A stretch of DNA of 64,000 nt from Excoecaria cochinchinensis (lineage: Eukaryota; Streptophyta; Magnoliopsida; Malpighiales; Euphorbiaceae), in NCBI GenBank assembly GCA_947683425.1, contig CANTUQ010000051.1:620001-684000 (forward strand), read 5' to 3'. A model generated the notes under the pieces. That model was given only the letters and a program-made list of their open reading frames with translations. It had not been told where the DNA came from and ran no database searches. A program made the translations under genes and the position numbers. Shown here in pieces: positions 44,217 through 56,463 of the stretch (the stretch's first letter is position 1; every line of letters begins with the position of its first letter).

Positions 44217-46251
44217 TAACTAGTGGATATGGGTACTAATGATACTGGTAGGACATAGTATCCCAAGCATATGGAGACATGGGTCTGAAAACAATTTATA
44301 ATCATGTATACACGAAGGTATACCGGAGACCGAGGTCTCAAACATCTTGTATGACCCAAACGGGGCCTGCATGTAGCAAATAACATATAGCAGCTGCACT
44401 CACACTTTAACCCTGGATAAGCGCTTATCTATCCACTACTATGACTATCAGGCTTATAAAATAACTTAATCATGTTCTAAAATAATATTCATATAATAGA
44501 GAATAAATCAAGTATAATCATGTTATTTTATGTATACATGTATTTTGGTTAAATTCGGGAACATATACTCCATATACAGGGTGCAATAAGAACACGTACT
44601 CATAAATAAATAACCTATGTACATATAAATTATAGGCATTTAAATCACATATAATAATAATATCAATCAAGTACATATATCTCACAGTTAAACAATTATC
44701 AAATTATAATACAGATTTAAACCCGATCATGTGTCATGTGGTGAAAAACCCCATGTAAAAGAAGCTTAAAACTCTTTTTCAAAACAGGGCAGAAGAGGCC
44801 TCACTATCGCACTCGCGACAGTGAGGGAAGACAGGCCAGTCATGAGTCGTACATGCAGTGGCAACTTGTGATGCTAGCGTCTCGCAAGTGCCTCACAGGG
44901 AAGGGACGGTCACGAGTCGTGATCCTCCCTCACCACTCGTGACGCCAGCGCTTCTCAAGAGAGGGGCGGTCACGAGTCGTGATCCTCCCTCACGACTCGT
45001 GACTGCCTCCTAGGAAAGAAGGCATGACGCATAAGGCATCTTCACAACTTGTGAAGAGGCTTCACGACTCGTAATGATGCCTGGTGCCACTGCCTAGTCG
45101 TAATGCCTCCTCATGACTCAGACGAAACATATCAGCACGCTGCTCATGGGATGAACTACGTGATTCTATCGCGATCGCTACAGCATCATGTTCTTCAAAT
45201 TCCCAGCAAAAATGTGAAATTTAGAACTTCATCAAATCAAAACCCATTTTTCCCCAAAATCATATAACATGCTAAATCACATAAAAACGTACCTCTAGAG
45301 CTTCCTTAACACATTTACAGCCATAATAACAAAAATTAACCAATATCATTACTCATTAAAATAGCATTTACATAGATTCTCAAACCCAGTATTCCCTCTC
45401 ATGTTCATGTTCAAAACTCTTCAAGAATTAACATGCATAGCCTTATAATTCTTCTATTCCAAATTATAAACACATATCTATGAACACATACATTTACTTA
45501 TAACAAAACACCCAATTAACAAATAATCACATATCAAACAAAAATCCAAGAAAAATTGGACAACCACCCTCAAGTATATACACAGCCAAATACAACTCCC
45601 AAACCTAGAAATGGACCTTTAACATCCAATCTTTCCTTTCCCTTTATCCTTTCACCTTTCTTCAGATTCTTGTACAAATCAAATCAAAACAAACCCAAAT
45701 TAATCCATGCAAAATAAAACCATAACCCAATATCAGACCCTTAGAAAAATAGAAGAAGAAAAAGATGATCCAAACCAAATAACACAGCCACTTGCCTCTT
45801 GAAGTAACTCAAATCTCAAACCCTAGCTCAAAGATTAAGGAACACCCACATGAAAAACTTGAGGAGCAGAAAATGGCGAAGAAAAAGTGAGAAAGAGAAC
45901 GTGAGAAGGGAGAGGGCCAAACCAAGTAGCTTCCACAGGAAGCGAAGAAATTTCAGCCTTCGCTCTTTCTACTCCTTTCAAATCCCCATTAATGCACCCA
46001 ACAACCTAGCCACTTGTCACTCATTCATTGGACATTTATTTAATCTTTCTTGACTTTTACTTCAAGTCCTTGTAAATTCCCCTTATAATCCTTGGCAAAT
46101 TACATATCACTCACTAACAACAATTCTTCCATTAAATACTTTAAATAACTCTTCAATTAAGTCCTTATTTCACTTACATAAATTACTAAAATACCCTTTT
46201 AATAATCCAATTACACATACAATTCTACTAGGTTATATTTGGGATGTGACA
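44217..46251 (-). repeat. Right part of the Tat2-interrupted solo LTR
   Basis: Continuation of 26177-26872 after Tat2. It contains GGATAAGCGCTTATC-like palindromic sequence near 44415 and a palindrome island at 44805-45185. The remainder is AT-rich with no gene; the ORF at 45850-46053 is not supported by any motif. It ends GGATGTGACA at 46251. Confidence 0.8.
44805..45185. repeat. Palindrome island of the solo LTR (26177-46251)
   Basis: Words such as GTCACGAGTCGTGAT followed after a short spacer by the opposite-orientation TCACGACTCGTGAC, in repeats near 44930 and 44970-45005. More decayed versions lie on both sides. Confidence 0.82.
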
Positions 46252-47442
46252 TGTCACGAGCACGACACTTCTAGAAGTTGTTAAGGTGATTTTAATGACT
46301 TGATTTAGGTTTATTAAACTTGTATGTTAGCATAATAAATGAATATGAGCATGAGTATCATAATTGCAATGTTCTATGGATGAATATAAGTCAAATAGAT
46401 ATATTTTTATATGCATATGAATATGTTGGCTATATGGTGAATTATTAAGTGAGCTATAGAGCTATGTTGATTATCTTAAAATGATTTGATGATGATATTT
46501 TATCAATATGTGTATAATAATTGGACTAATAATTAAGACTGCAAGTCAAGTAGTGGATAGATAGGCATGCCTATAAGGTTTAAGTGCTGCAACCAAAAGT
46601 GTCTAATTCCTCTTGAATCATCAATGTGAAATGGATCCATATTGGATTTCCTTATGCGAATATACTTTTAATTTTTTATATTTTCGGTACCTTTAGTACT
46701 AAAGCAACAGTGTGTATCTTTAGATACAAATGAGAATACTGTACCTTTAGGTACTGATGCGATACCCATTGTCCGCATCTTTGAGTTACATGCAAGGCTA
46801 TAATAATTCTGTTAATAGTCAGATAATGTGAACCTTATGTTATATGCTTATAGATATAAATGTGATGTACATGCGAAGATTATGCAACATGGTGAATTTT
46901 GGTGTGATTTTTCTGAGATGCCATGTTTAATGAATATAAGATTGTGTTGAATTTGAGGCATGATAGTTAATATGTAACTCTTATTATTTATATTATGCCA
47001 CGTATATATATGTATATTGTGTATTGTTTTCCCCATTAAGCGTTATCGCTTAGCACTAGTTTTCTAATCCATGTAGGTTCTGAAGTGAAGTGATCTGAAG
47101 GACGGTCCCGCATTGGCAAAGGTCGACTCTAGGATTGTTAATAGTGTAGGTTTTGGGTGATTTTATATAATATAATGTGGGCATGTAAATATTCATTTTG
47201 GAAATACGTAATGTATGTGATGTAATAATTAACTAATAGATACAAAGATATGTATGTGTGTGTGTTCAGGCATGGGAATAGTATGAGTAGTCTGCTGCAT
47301 GAGAATAGATTTTAAGAAAGAAATTTATTTGTACAGGTTTTTTGCATGTGTATAGACTATGTAAGTGCATGAGACTATTTGGGTGGTGACTGTTCTTGAC
47401 TGCTTAGCTGAGCTAAATGAGTGGTCGGGTATGGGCTTTATA
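46252..47442 (+). repeat. Decayed Tekay-like 5' LTR, right part
   Basis: Continuation of 25441-26176. It carries the reverse-orientation hairpin TTAAGCGTTATCGCTTAG (47037-47054) and a mutated partner, confirming plus orientation. The LTR end is mutated (TTATA instead of TTACA), followed by AGTTG and the primer site. No gene is seen. Confidence 0.65.
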
Positions 47443-47447
47443 AGTTG

Positions 47448-47459
47448 TGGTATCAGAGC
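47448..47459 (+). other. Primer-binding site of the decayed Tekay-like element
   Basis: TGGTATCAGAGC, unmutated, five bases after the LTR end. It defines the start of the internal region that runs, with insertions, to 54278. Confidence 0.9.
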
Positions 47460-47547
47460 CAACGTTTAGTCTTTTCTGGGAATTGGGTATATTAGGATGT
47501 GTATAGTTGTGTTGACCTAATGCGAATATTTTTGTTTATGTGTCATA

Positions 47548-47960
47548 TTGATGGATTCTTCTCATGATTCAAGGGAAGAGATGACAGAGAGTGTGAATCC
47601 TCATAAATCAAAAGTATCTGGGTCTGGACAGTCTAGGCCGACTAGTGTTGGACATGAAGTTCCAATGGTGCTAGTGGAAGCCTTACTCAAAACTTCTCAT
47701 GACGTGGCAAGGGTGTTAGATCGAATGAGAACACCAAAGGGTCCATTAGAATCTCCGAGGAAACATGGAGCAAAAGAATTTCATGGATCTAGACTTGATG
47801 AGTCTGATAAGGCAGAGTACTGGATTGAGAAGGTTTAGAGGGAGCTTGGAGAGATAAGGTGCCCTCTTGACCAGAAAGTGAAATGTGTGGTATCACTACT
47901 TTTGGGTGCTGCTTATGATTGGTGGAAGTTAGTCCTAATGCATCCAATGCTTTCGACTCT
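47548..47960 (+). pseudogene. gag: Gag 5' part of the decayed Tekay-like element
   Basis: ATG at 47548 opens a frame with MTESVNP and DVARVLDRMRTPKGP, matching the N-terminus of the gags at 5561 and 59869. Next comes EFHGSRLDESDKAEYWIEKV and a TAG at 47836-47838 where a Trp is expected. The reading continues to the solo LTR insertion at 47966 and resumes at 50438. Confidence 0.82.
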
Positions 47961-47965
47961 AGTTA

Positions 47966-50432
47966 TGTAACACCCCCTTCCCATACGTAGGCGATCCCAT
48001 CCGATAAGGAGTAAGATGCCGTATGAGTCAAGGTGTCACCAAACAATAGCAAAGCAAAACATACATTCATAAATATAGAATAATTAAAAACTTTACATGC
48101 AGAAAGCAAAAGCTGATCATGCATTACTATAATAAACTATTACAATAATGATCTGATCAACTAGCTGATACAAAATAATATTACATGTCCAAAATATAAT
48201 TACAAAACCGGAAGCTGATACATGAGAGTTCTATACAAAAAGAATCATCAACTATACAAAAGGAGCCCTACACTAAAAACTTCCTGTGTTGGCTTGATGA
48301 CGGCGACTCTCGAATCAAACTCCTTCCGCACCTGCACGGGTAAAAACACCGTGCTAAGCGATAAACGCTTAGTGGGGAAACACACATAAAAAATGGACGG
48401 CCATTCACAATGGTCGTCAAGGCAATTCACATTCACAAGGACAATATGCAAAGGCTAAAACATAATCCATATAAACATGCTCATATAATAAAGCCATACA
48501 ATCAGTATTTCATAATCATATTCATTTAGAAATAATCCGATATACATTACATCGATATACTCATTCAGATAATCCATTTATAGCCAAATCAGATCAGAGC
48601 AGTTCAAATAAACATTCAAAGAACACCTGCTGACTCTAGGTAGTGGATAACGAGTGTACAGACAGTACTTTCCGGGTACGAGCCGATTACAGACAGTACA
48701 TTACGGGTACGAATCGATTAAACCATTATACTTTAACTTTCATAGATATTTTCAAAAGGGACCTTAAACAAGATCTAATACAGAAAAGGGTTCGTGAGGA
48801 ACCAAACGAGGACCTGATCGGGGTCCAAACAGAACTATGGGCTGCAGCTAACAGACTCTGTTAGGCATGCCTAACTATCCACTTACTTGACTCTAGCAGG
48901 CTATGCGTCACTCAAATCAAATAACAGAATATCGTGTACAAACATCAGAAAAATCATGGTATTACGCATATTGAAGCATTTAAAAGTATGACATGCATCA
49001 CACTGCAGTAAAGTCCATTCGGAAGAAATACCAAATTCATTTCTGAGTTAAAAACTGGAAAATTTCGGAAAAACGGCTGAACGGAGAAACGGGCGAGGTT
49101 TGCTGGTCACGAGGCGTGACTGGCCTCCTCAACAGGCAGGTCACGCGACGTGACCGAGGGTCACGCCTCGTGACTTGCTTGTCCCTCGCAGATCACATTG
49201 CGTGATCTCGCAGATCACGCAACGTCTCTCGCCGGTCACGCGACGTGACTGAGGGTCACGTCCCGTGATTGGCTTCTTCTTCAGCTGGTCATGCGACTGG
49301 CCTTCTCTCTCAGGCTGGTCACGAGGCGTGACGGGGAGTCACGTCTCGTGACTGGCCTCAATTAAGCTGGTCACGAGTTGTGGCAGGCAGCCACAACTCG
49401 TGACCGGCCTCAAGCTGGCAGGTCACGACTCGTGACTTGCCCCTCTACTTGGCGAGTCACGCGACAAAGGAAATTTCAACAGTAATCGATTTCCAGATTT
49501 TCCCAGAACATAAAAATCAATCCAAATTTGATTCAAAACCAATAAAACCTGTTCTTACCTTCCAGAAATCATCTCAAATAATATAGGCAACATTTATACA
49601 ACTCAATTCAACATTTAAACAACTAAATCAATTCAAGAATAATAGCATTCAAACTTCTCAAGAACAAGAACCCTAGAAAATTTACAGTAACTTAAAATCA
49701 CACAAATCACAATCAATTGTTCCCAAACCTGGAATCTAAGCTTCTAACACTTAGTCCCACTGCTCCCAGCAACCTCCTTGCCTTTGGGATCACGAGGAGC
49801 CTCAACTAAACACAAATATCCAACATGCAAAACCCTAAGTTAAACCTAAGCTCAAGGAAGAAGAAGAAGATGAAGTAAATGGAAAGAAAGTTAAGGAAAT
49901 AAAGTGACTTACCAACAAAAGATGCAAAGAGAGATTAACTCCACCAATTCCAACTTGAATCCACACCACAATGCTTAGAGTAAGGAAAATGAAGAAGAAG
50001 AAGAGGGTGATGAGAAGAAAAGAAAGAAACGTAAATCTGAATTTCCTTTCTTTCATTCCCTTTTCTTTTTCCTTTCTTTGCCCTAAGTATGTGTCCAATT
50101 CTAATTGGTGAAGCTAACCACTCACACCAAACTAACATGCATTACACACACCCAAAGTAATCTCACTTAAATGCACCCTACAATGGTATGAGCAAATGTA
50201 CACAAACATGTCCCAACTTAAAACACCCTATTATGGTATGCTCAAGTGCACACAATTATTTCTCAATTAATTAACACACTAATGCCATGTATGCACCCAC
50301 ATACTAACAAAACCCCAAAAAAAACACACATTTTACTAAAATACCCTTATGAAATGCCGAACACATGCGAATGCTTACGCATACAGACAGACAGACAGGC
50401 TCATTCTACTAGGGGGCAAATGGGGTGTGACA
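47966..50432 (-). mobile_element. Solo LTR, Tekay-like, inserted in gag
   Basis: 2467-bp LTR (TGTAACACCC...GGGGTGTGACA) with a perfect target duplication AGTTA (47961-47965, 50433-50437) and no interior. The hairpin pair at 48334-48372 gives minus orientation. It carries the richest palindrome island here (49095-49470). The ORFs at 48643-48864 and 49835-50138 have no recognisable domain and are not annotated. Confidence 0.9.
49095..49470. repeat. CpG-palindrome island of the 47966-50432 solo LTR
   Basis: At least ten words of form GTCACG-core-CGTGAC, e.g. GTCACGAGGCGTGAC, its exact reverse complement GTCACGCCTCGTGAC, GGTCACGCGACGTGACC and TCACGTCTCGTGA. They are often arranged as a word, a GAGGG-like spacer and an opposite-orientation word, separated by CT-rich filler. 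Confidence 0.9.
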
Positions 50433-50437
50433 AGTTA

Positions 50438-51235
50438 TATGGGAATTCTTCAAACATGAGTTCCGTTACAAGTATGTAACTAAGGCGTACCGAGAAGCAA
50501 ATTGGAAATAATTCTTGAGTTTAAGGCAAAGAGGTATTCAGTAGCAGAATATGAGAAAGAATTCTATAGGTTGAGTAAGTATGCTCCTATGGGAGTGTTA
50601 ACAGAGGATTTTAGATGTCAGCAATTTGAAGATGGATTGAATGAGTAGATAAAGGCACTGTTAATCTCTATGACTACAGCTTAGAATGTGAGTTACTACC
50701 AGTTTGTACAAATAGCTATGAGAGCTGAAAGGTCATTAGAGATATAGAGAGAGAGAATGCAAAGAAAGAATCCAAACATGGATGGGTCACATTCAGGCAA
50801 GAGATCATGGGATTCCCACATGGCTCCTCCAGCAGAGTCAGTTAATAGCCCAGATACCAAAGGAAGAAAATAAGGGATATCTTTTGCATTTGGTACTGGC
50901 AGGGGTACAACTGGTAATCGAAGTGAACTGCCTGAATGTCCACATTATTGTAAGCGACACAGAGGAGAATGCTGGAAATTGACTGGTGCTTATTTCAGAT
51001 GTAGAAGCACTGAACATTTTCTGGCCAATTATCCAAAGGCATATAAAGTGGCTATGAATCAGCAAGAGACTAGTCAAGGCGGGTCTAATTTGCCTCCAGT
51101 TAACAGAGGAAAGGGAAGAAGATGTGGCAGAGGTGTAGCAGTGTCAAAATTAGTGGATAGACCTCCAACTGCACCAGCAAGGACGTATACGATGAAGGCT
51201 TGAGAGGAGCAGGATGCGCCAGAGGTCATTGCAGG
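50438..51235 (+). pseudogene. gag: Gag 3' part of the decayed Tekay-like element
   Basis: Capsid remnants KYVTKAYREANW, YSVAEYEKEFYRLSKYAP, LTEDFRCQQFEDGLNE. Then a nucleocapsid with a damaged knuckle (YFRCRSTEHFLANY: first and last Cys changed to Tyr) and a basic RGKGRRCGRG stretch. Stops near 50646, 50680, 50743, 50871 and 51201 sit mostly at codons one transition from Gln, Trp or Arg. A frameshift lies near 50505. Confidence 0.82.
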
Positions 51236-54200
51236 TACATTTCTACTCTTTAATTGAGAAATGTTTGCATTGATTAACCCTAGGTCTGCGCATTCTTATA
51301 TTTGTTCTAATAAATTATGTGATGGGATTTCTCCTGTTGATTGTTTAAATTATGATATATGTGTAACTAGCCCATTGGGGAGTAGTGTGAAAGTGAACAA
51401 AGTACATAGAAATTGCCCTATAATGGTCCAAGGTCATGTGTTTCCTGTAGATCTTATTGAGTTGCCTTTTGATGAGTTTGATTTAATTCTGGGTATGGAT
51501 TGGCTGAGTAAGCAATGAGCTATAGTTGATTGTAGGAAGAAAATAGTTGTGTTGAGTAATGCAAAAGGGTTCAAAGCGATTGTGAGAGGTATATGTTCTA
51601 ATTCCTTAGTGAATGTGTTATCTGCAATACAAGCTTATCATTGTCTGAGGAAGGGATGTGAGGCTTTCTTGGCTCTTATGCTAGACTCAAAAAGAGAGCA
51701 AGTGAGAATTCAGGATATACCTGTAGTAAGGGAATTTCCTGATGTGTTCCTGAAAGAGTTGGCTAGTGTGCCACCAATAAGGAAAGTGGAGTTGTCTATT
51801 AACATCGTGCCTAGTACAGCACCTATGTCTAAGGTACCCTATCGAATGGCTCCTACTGAGTTGAAACAATTGAAGACTTAGTTGCAAGAGTTGTTGGATA
51901 GGGGTTTCATAAGGCCAAGTGTGTCTCCATGGGGAGCACCAGTGCTGTTTGTAAAGAAGAAAGATGGAACTATGAGAATGTGCATTGATTATCAATAGTT
52001 GAATAAGGTGACAATGAAGAACCGGTATCTTCTATCGAGAATTGAGGATTTGTTTGATCAATTGAAAGGGGGAAGTGTGTTCTCTAAGATAGATCTGAGG
52101 TCTGGATATTATCAGTTGCATGTGAAAAAGGAGGATATACCCAAAACGGCATTTAGCGCTTGTTATGGCCATTACGAATTCCTTGTAATGCCATTCAGGT
52201 TGACTAACACGCCTGCAGCATTCATGGATCTGATGAATAGAATGTTCAGACCGTATTTGGACCAGTTTGTCGTGGTGTTTATTAATGATATACTGATTTA
52301 CTCAAAAAATGAAAAAGAACATGAGTAGCATCTAAGAACGGTACTCCAGACTTTGAGGGAGAATCAGTTGTATGCAAAAATCAGTAAATGTGAATTCTGG
52401 CTTAAGGAAGTGTCTTTTTTGGGGCATGTTGTGTCTTCTGAGGGTATAAAAGTGGATCCATCTAAAATAGAACCAATTGTGAGTTGGAAGCTGCTCAGAA
52501 ATGTGCCTGAGATCCTAAGTTTCTTGGGATTAGCTGCATACTATAGGCGATTTGTGAAAGGATTTTCAGTGATTGCCTTTCCGTTGCCTAGATTGCTTCA
52601 GAAGGGAATTAAGTTTGAATGGTCAAATAAGTGTCAGTCAAGTTTTGAACAATTGAAGAGAATGTTGATTGAGGCACCAATATTGACTTAACCTATTTCT
52701 GGAGAGGAATATGTGTTATAGAGTGATGCTTTTGGAATTGGATTGGGATGTGTGTGTTAATGTAAGATGGGAAAATAGTGGCGTATGCATTAAGGGAATT
52801 GAAGCCACATAAATAGAATTACCCAACTCATGATTTGGAGTTGGTTGCAGTAGTGTTTGCATTAAAGATTTGGCGACACTATTTGTATGGTGAGAAGTGC
52901 AAAATCTTCACTGATCACAAGAGTCTTAAGTATTTGCTCACCCAGAAAGAGTTGAATCTGAGACAATATAGGTGGCTTGAATTGTTCAAGGATTATGATT
53001 GCATAGTGGATTACCGTCCGGGTAAAGCCAATGTAGTAGCAGATGCTTTGAGCAGGAAATCGGTTTCGATTTTGTTGTTACAACAAGTTTAGTGGAGGTT
53101 TGCTTTAGATGGAGCTTTGTTAGCTCAGTTGAAAGCAAGACCTATTTTGAGAGATGAGTTAGTAAATGTGTAGAAAAATGATCCTTAATTGCAATAAATT
53201 CTGCAGTCAGTCAGAAATAGTGACAAGACTGACTATTCAATGAATGAAGAAGGTATTATATTTTATAAGAATCGGATGTGTGTGGCTAGTGATAGGGAAC
53301 TGAGAAAGAGGCTTTTGCATGAAGCGCATAATACAGTTTTCACCATGCATCCTGGTAGAAATAAGATGTATCAGGATCTAAAGTAGTTTTATTAGTGGTC
53401 TGATACGAGAAAGGATGTTGTAAAGTATGTCTCCAAGTGTTTGACTTGTCAGGAAGTGAAGGCGGAACATCAGTTTCCACATGGGTTGTTGAATCCTCTT
53501 TCCATTCTACAGTGGAAATGGGATAACATCACCATGGATTTTGTTTCTGGATTGCCTTTGATGTCGAAACAACATGATTTTTTGTGGGTAGTTGTGGATC
53601 GATTTTCTAAGTCAGCCCACTTTATACCAATTGGATTGGATTATTCCATGGATTGGTTGGCTGAGTTGTATGTAAAAGAAATTATCAGATTGCATGGTAT
53701 TCCTTTATTCATAGTGTCAGACAGAGATCCGAGATTTACTTCCAAGTTTTGGAATGGTTTACAAGCTACATTAGGGACAAGATTGAATTTTAGTATAGCC
53801 TTTAATCCTCAGACTAATTTACAGTCAGAAAGAGTTATTTAGGTGCTGGAGGATTTGTTTCGAGCTTGTGTTCTAGATTTCTCTTAGAGTTGGGATAAGT
53901 ACATTCCATTAATCGAATTTGCTTATAATAATAGTTATCAAGCGAGTCTTCGAGTGGCACCGTCTGAAGTGTTATATGGTAGAAAGTGTCATACACTGAT
54001 TTATTGAACTGAATTGGGTGAACACAAGGTTATCGGTCCAGATTTAGTAAGGGATACTGAAGAGAAAGCAAAAATAGTTCAGCAGCGATTAAAAGCTGCT
54101 AGTGACAGGCAGAAATTGTATGCGGATTTGAAGAGAAGAGACATTGAATTTGAAGTGGGTGATAAAGTTTTCCTAAAAGTATCTCCCTGGAGAAAGGTGT

Positions 54201-54278
54201 TGTGATTTGGTAAGAAAGGGAAGTTGAGTCCGAGGTTTATTGGGCCATATGAAGTGTTGGAAAGAGTGGGTTATGTAG
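51236..54278 (+). pseudogene. pol: Pol of the decayed Tekay-like element (PR-RT-RH-INT)
   Basis: Protease region ALINPRSAHSYIC has lost the catalytic Asp (Asn) and Gly (Arg). RT reads RPSVSPWGAPVLFVKKKDG and SKIDLRSGYYQL, but the catalytic FIDD is FIND (about 52278-52289). RNase H has YLYGEKCKIFTDHKSLKYLL and RPGKANVVADALSRK. Integrase has DFVSGLP, VSDRDPRFTSKFW and YNNSYQ. More than ten in-frame stops are present (e.g. 51516 TGA, 51879 TAG, 51996 TAG, 52326 TAG, 52689 TAA, 53840 TAG, 54005 TGA). Tat3 interrupts it at 54279, after SPRFIGPYEVLERVGYVV and before any chromodomain. The rest is presumably beyond the window. Confidence 0.88.
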
Positions 54279-56420
54279 TGTAGACACCGAGTCCTGAGGC
54301 AGCCCTGACCAAGGTTACCTAGTGATAAAAATGATGCTTATTCACAGGTAAAAAGTTTAGAAATGATGATTTCCTTGACGAAACCTTATTTTTAAATAAA
54401 AAAAACTATTCTTACTTCGGGCATTAGCAGTTTACGGTGGTCTGCCGTCGCGCGGCCTACACAACGAGGCGCCTGCCGGTAGCGCGCACGAGGTACAGCG
54501 CCTGCACGCAAGCGCGCGAGGCCGTGCTGCCTTGCTCGAGAGGCACGGCCTGTGCACTAGGCCTCATCTCGCATGGCGAGGTGCAGCCTCCGGCGAGGCC
54601 GCACCTCGTGGCATTCGGCCTTGCGCGAGGCCGTACCTCACGTGAGGTGCGGCCTCCTCAACACAAGGCCGCACCTCACGTTTAAGAGGCACGGCCTCCA
54701 GTGTGAGGGCCACACGTGTCTCCTACCTCGTGCAGACTCTATTTTTTTCACTCTGAATTTCAGTTGAAATTAAATTCAAACTCTTTTCTGATTTTGAAAA
54801 GGATAAAATTTTGGAGAGGAAAAAATTCTAATTGTTCTTGAGCAAAGTAAATTAATTCTTTAGGTTTGAGATACAATTTTCATCATCCGTTTTATTCAAA
54901 AATAACAGTTTTTAACTTCAATTTTTGGCGACAGAGAGATTTGCTTCTGTTTTCTTATTGTTTAAGCAATCGACAAAAAAATCATCACTTTCCTCTTTTG
55001 CAGCCATAATCAAAACTTCTAAGGGTAAATATACGGGTTAGAGCCAAATATTTGTTCTTTCTTATTTTGCATCCTTAATTTATTTCCTCCATTGTATATA
55101 CTGTAAATTGCTATTAATCTATGTGTTGTTATTTGTTATAATCAACCTGAATTTAGTTTAATTTAATTAATTTATTTGCATGATGCATTCAACCTAATTT
55201 AGATCTATAAAATATTCAGTAATAATTTTACTTTACACTTGATTTTATTTTGTTCATTAATCCCTTTTATTAATTTACCGTTTTTTATCAAATATTATTC
55301 TTCTAATAATCATAAGTATGTTTCTCAATAATAATTATTTATTGTGCCTACCTCGTTCAATCACTTTTTTTTATCATATTATTTATTTTATTTGCTTCAT
55401 TGAATTGCTCATTTTTATTATCCATTTGATTTAATTTGCTAACATTGTCTTTATTCTTGTTTTTATTGTCCACCAAATTTGTTTGTCTCACATTGAGTAA
55501 TGTTCCTAGGCGAAGCTGGAGAATCAAGGGATTAGAAGCCTTCTAAGTTTTGTTTGCATTTTAATTTCTTTATTTTCCTCGTTTTATTGTTTCATATATC
55601 TTGTGCAAAATGGTGTTTAAATGCGTTATGTTAGAGAAGCTCATGTTTTTTACAATAATAAAAATTGGAACTTTTACAAATAAAATAGGACCAATGTCTT
55701 CAGTTTAGCCGATAAATTTTCACTTTCAAAAGAGAGTTAATTTTCATAAAATGGGATCGAATTATCCCTATCATTTTATCGCCCAAAATAACTCTCGGAT
55801 TTTCTGAGTTAACACAAAGAAACTAATGTTCCTAAAATCAAATAATTGCCCCGATTTGTGTATATGTATTTTATTTTTTTTTATGTATTTATTTATTTTG
55901 GGCCCTTGTAATTAATTTTGGGGCAATTTTATTCCTTTATTTATTTATGCCTTTATTATTTTGGGGAATTGTTCTTTCCTATATCTTTCACTTGTAATTT
56001 ATTTATTACTTGCTTTATTGCTTTCTTTACTACTTTCCAAAGATGCTTGAGATGCATTTTAATTTTATTGTATGATCGTGTGTGAAGGGAGATAAAATAA
56101 GTAACTCTAAAACTAAGTAATATAACATTAACAAAAGTTATAAATAAGAGTGAGATCCCGAACTCACTCTAGTTTTGGCCTCATAAGGTTAAAATTCATT
56201 TTTCAATGTTTTATTGGGTGGCAACTCCATGATACCTGCTTTATGATACACAAAGCACCCTCATAGGTTGATTGCCAACAATGAAATGGGGGTGAATCTC
56301 TGTCCACTGCGAAGCGACCAGCTTTTACGAGTCGTAATGAACCTCCATCAGGTCTCGAGTCCTAAAAGCGGACTTCTAAGAATGACCCGGATGCCGAGTT
56401 GGGATTTCGTGTGTGTCACA
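54279..56420 (+). mobile_element. Tat3: 5' LTR of a third Tat-like element
   Basis: 2142-bp LTR starting TGTAGACACC and ending GTGTGTCACA, followed by a mutated Arg-type primer site, so it is a 5' LTR rather than a solo LTR. Its U5 resembles Tat1 and Tat2 (ATTGGGTGGCAACTCCATGA). A palindrome island lies at 54440-54715. Only 43 bp of the interior remain before the next insertion; the rest would lie past 64000. Confidence 0.8.
54440..54715. repeat. CpG-palindrome island of Tat3 LTR
   Basis: Repeated GAGGCCGTACCTCACG / GAGGTGCGGCCTC arms forming a near-perfect 32-bp inverted repeat around 54625-54656, plus related GGCACGGCCT and GCCGCACCTC words. The ORF at 54437-54767 is an artefact of the repeats. 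Confidence 0.82.
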
Positions 56421-56421
56421 A

Positions 56422-56439
56422 TGGTGACTCCACTAGAGA
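56422..56439 (+). other. Primer-binding site of Tat3 (mutated)
   Basis: TGGTGACTCCACTAGAGA differs from the Tat1/Tat2 site by three transitions, each C-to-T or G-to-A, consistent with an old, methylated copy. Confidence 0.7.
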
Positions 56440-56463
56440 CATCATGAGATTTTGCTCCGAAAG

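Larger units (their letters stand above)
26177..46251 (-). mobile_element. Solo LTR, Tekay-like (contains Tat2)
   Basis: Single LTR in two pieces, 26177-26872 and 44217-46251 (about 2.7 kb), starting TGTAACACCC and ending GGATGTGACA, with no internal region of its own. Flanking five bases are GGTCA (26172-26176) and TGTCA (46252-46256), a target duplication with one mismatch. The hairpin pair (26514-26550) near the left end sets the minus orientation. Parts resemble, in reverse, the solo LTR at 60449-63394. It probably formed by LTR-LTR recombination before Tat2 entered. Confidence 0.75.

Noticed and set aside
47448..47459. tRNA-like sequence match
   Set aside because: It is a 12-base primer-binding site complementary to a tRNA end, not a tRNA gene; no cloverleaf is present.
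53860..54278. Chromodomain at the integrase C-terminus of the decayed Tekay-like element
   Set aside because: Expected from the lineage, but the reading is cut by Tat3 at 54279 before that region, so there is no sequence evidence in the window.
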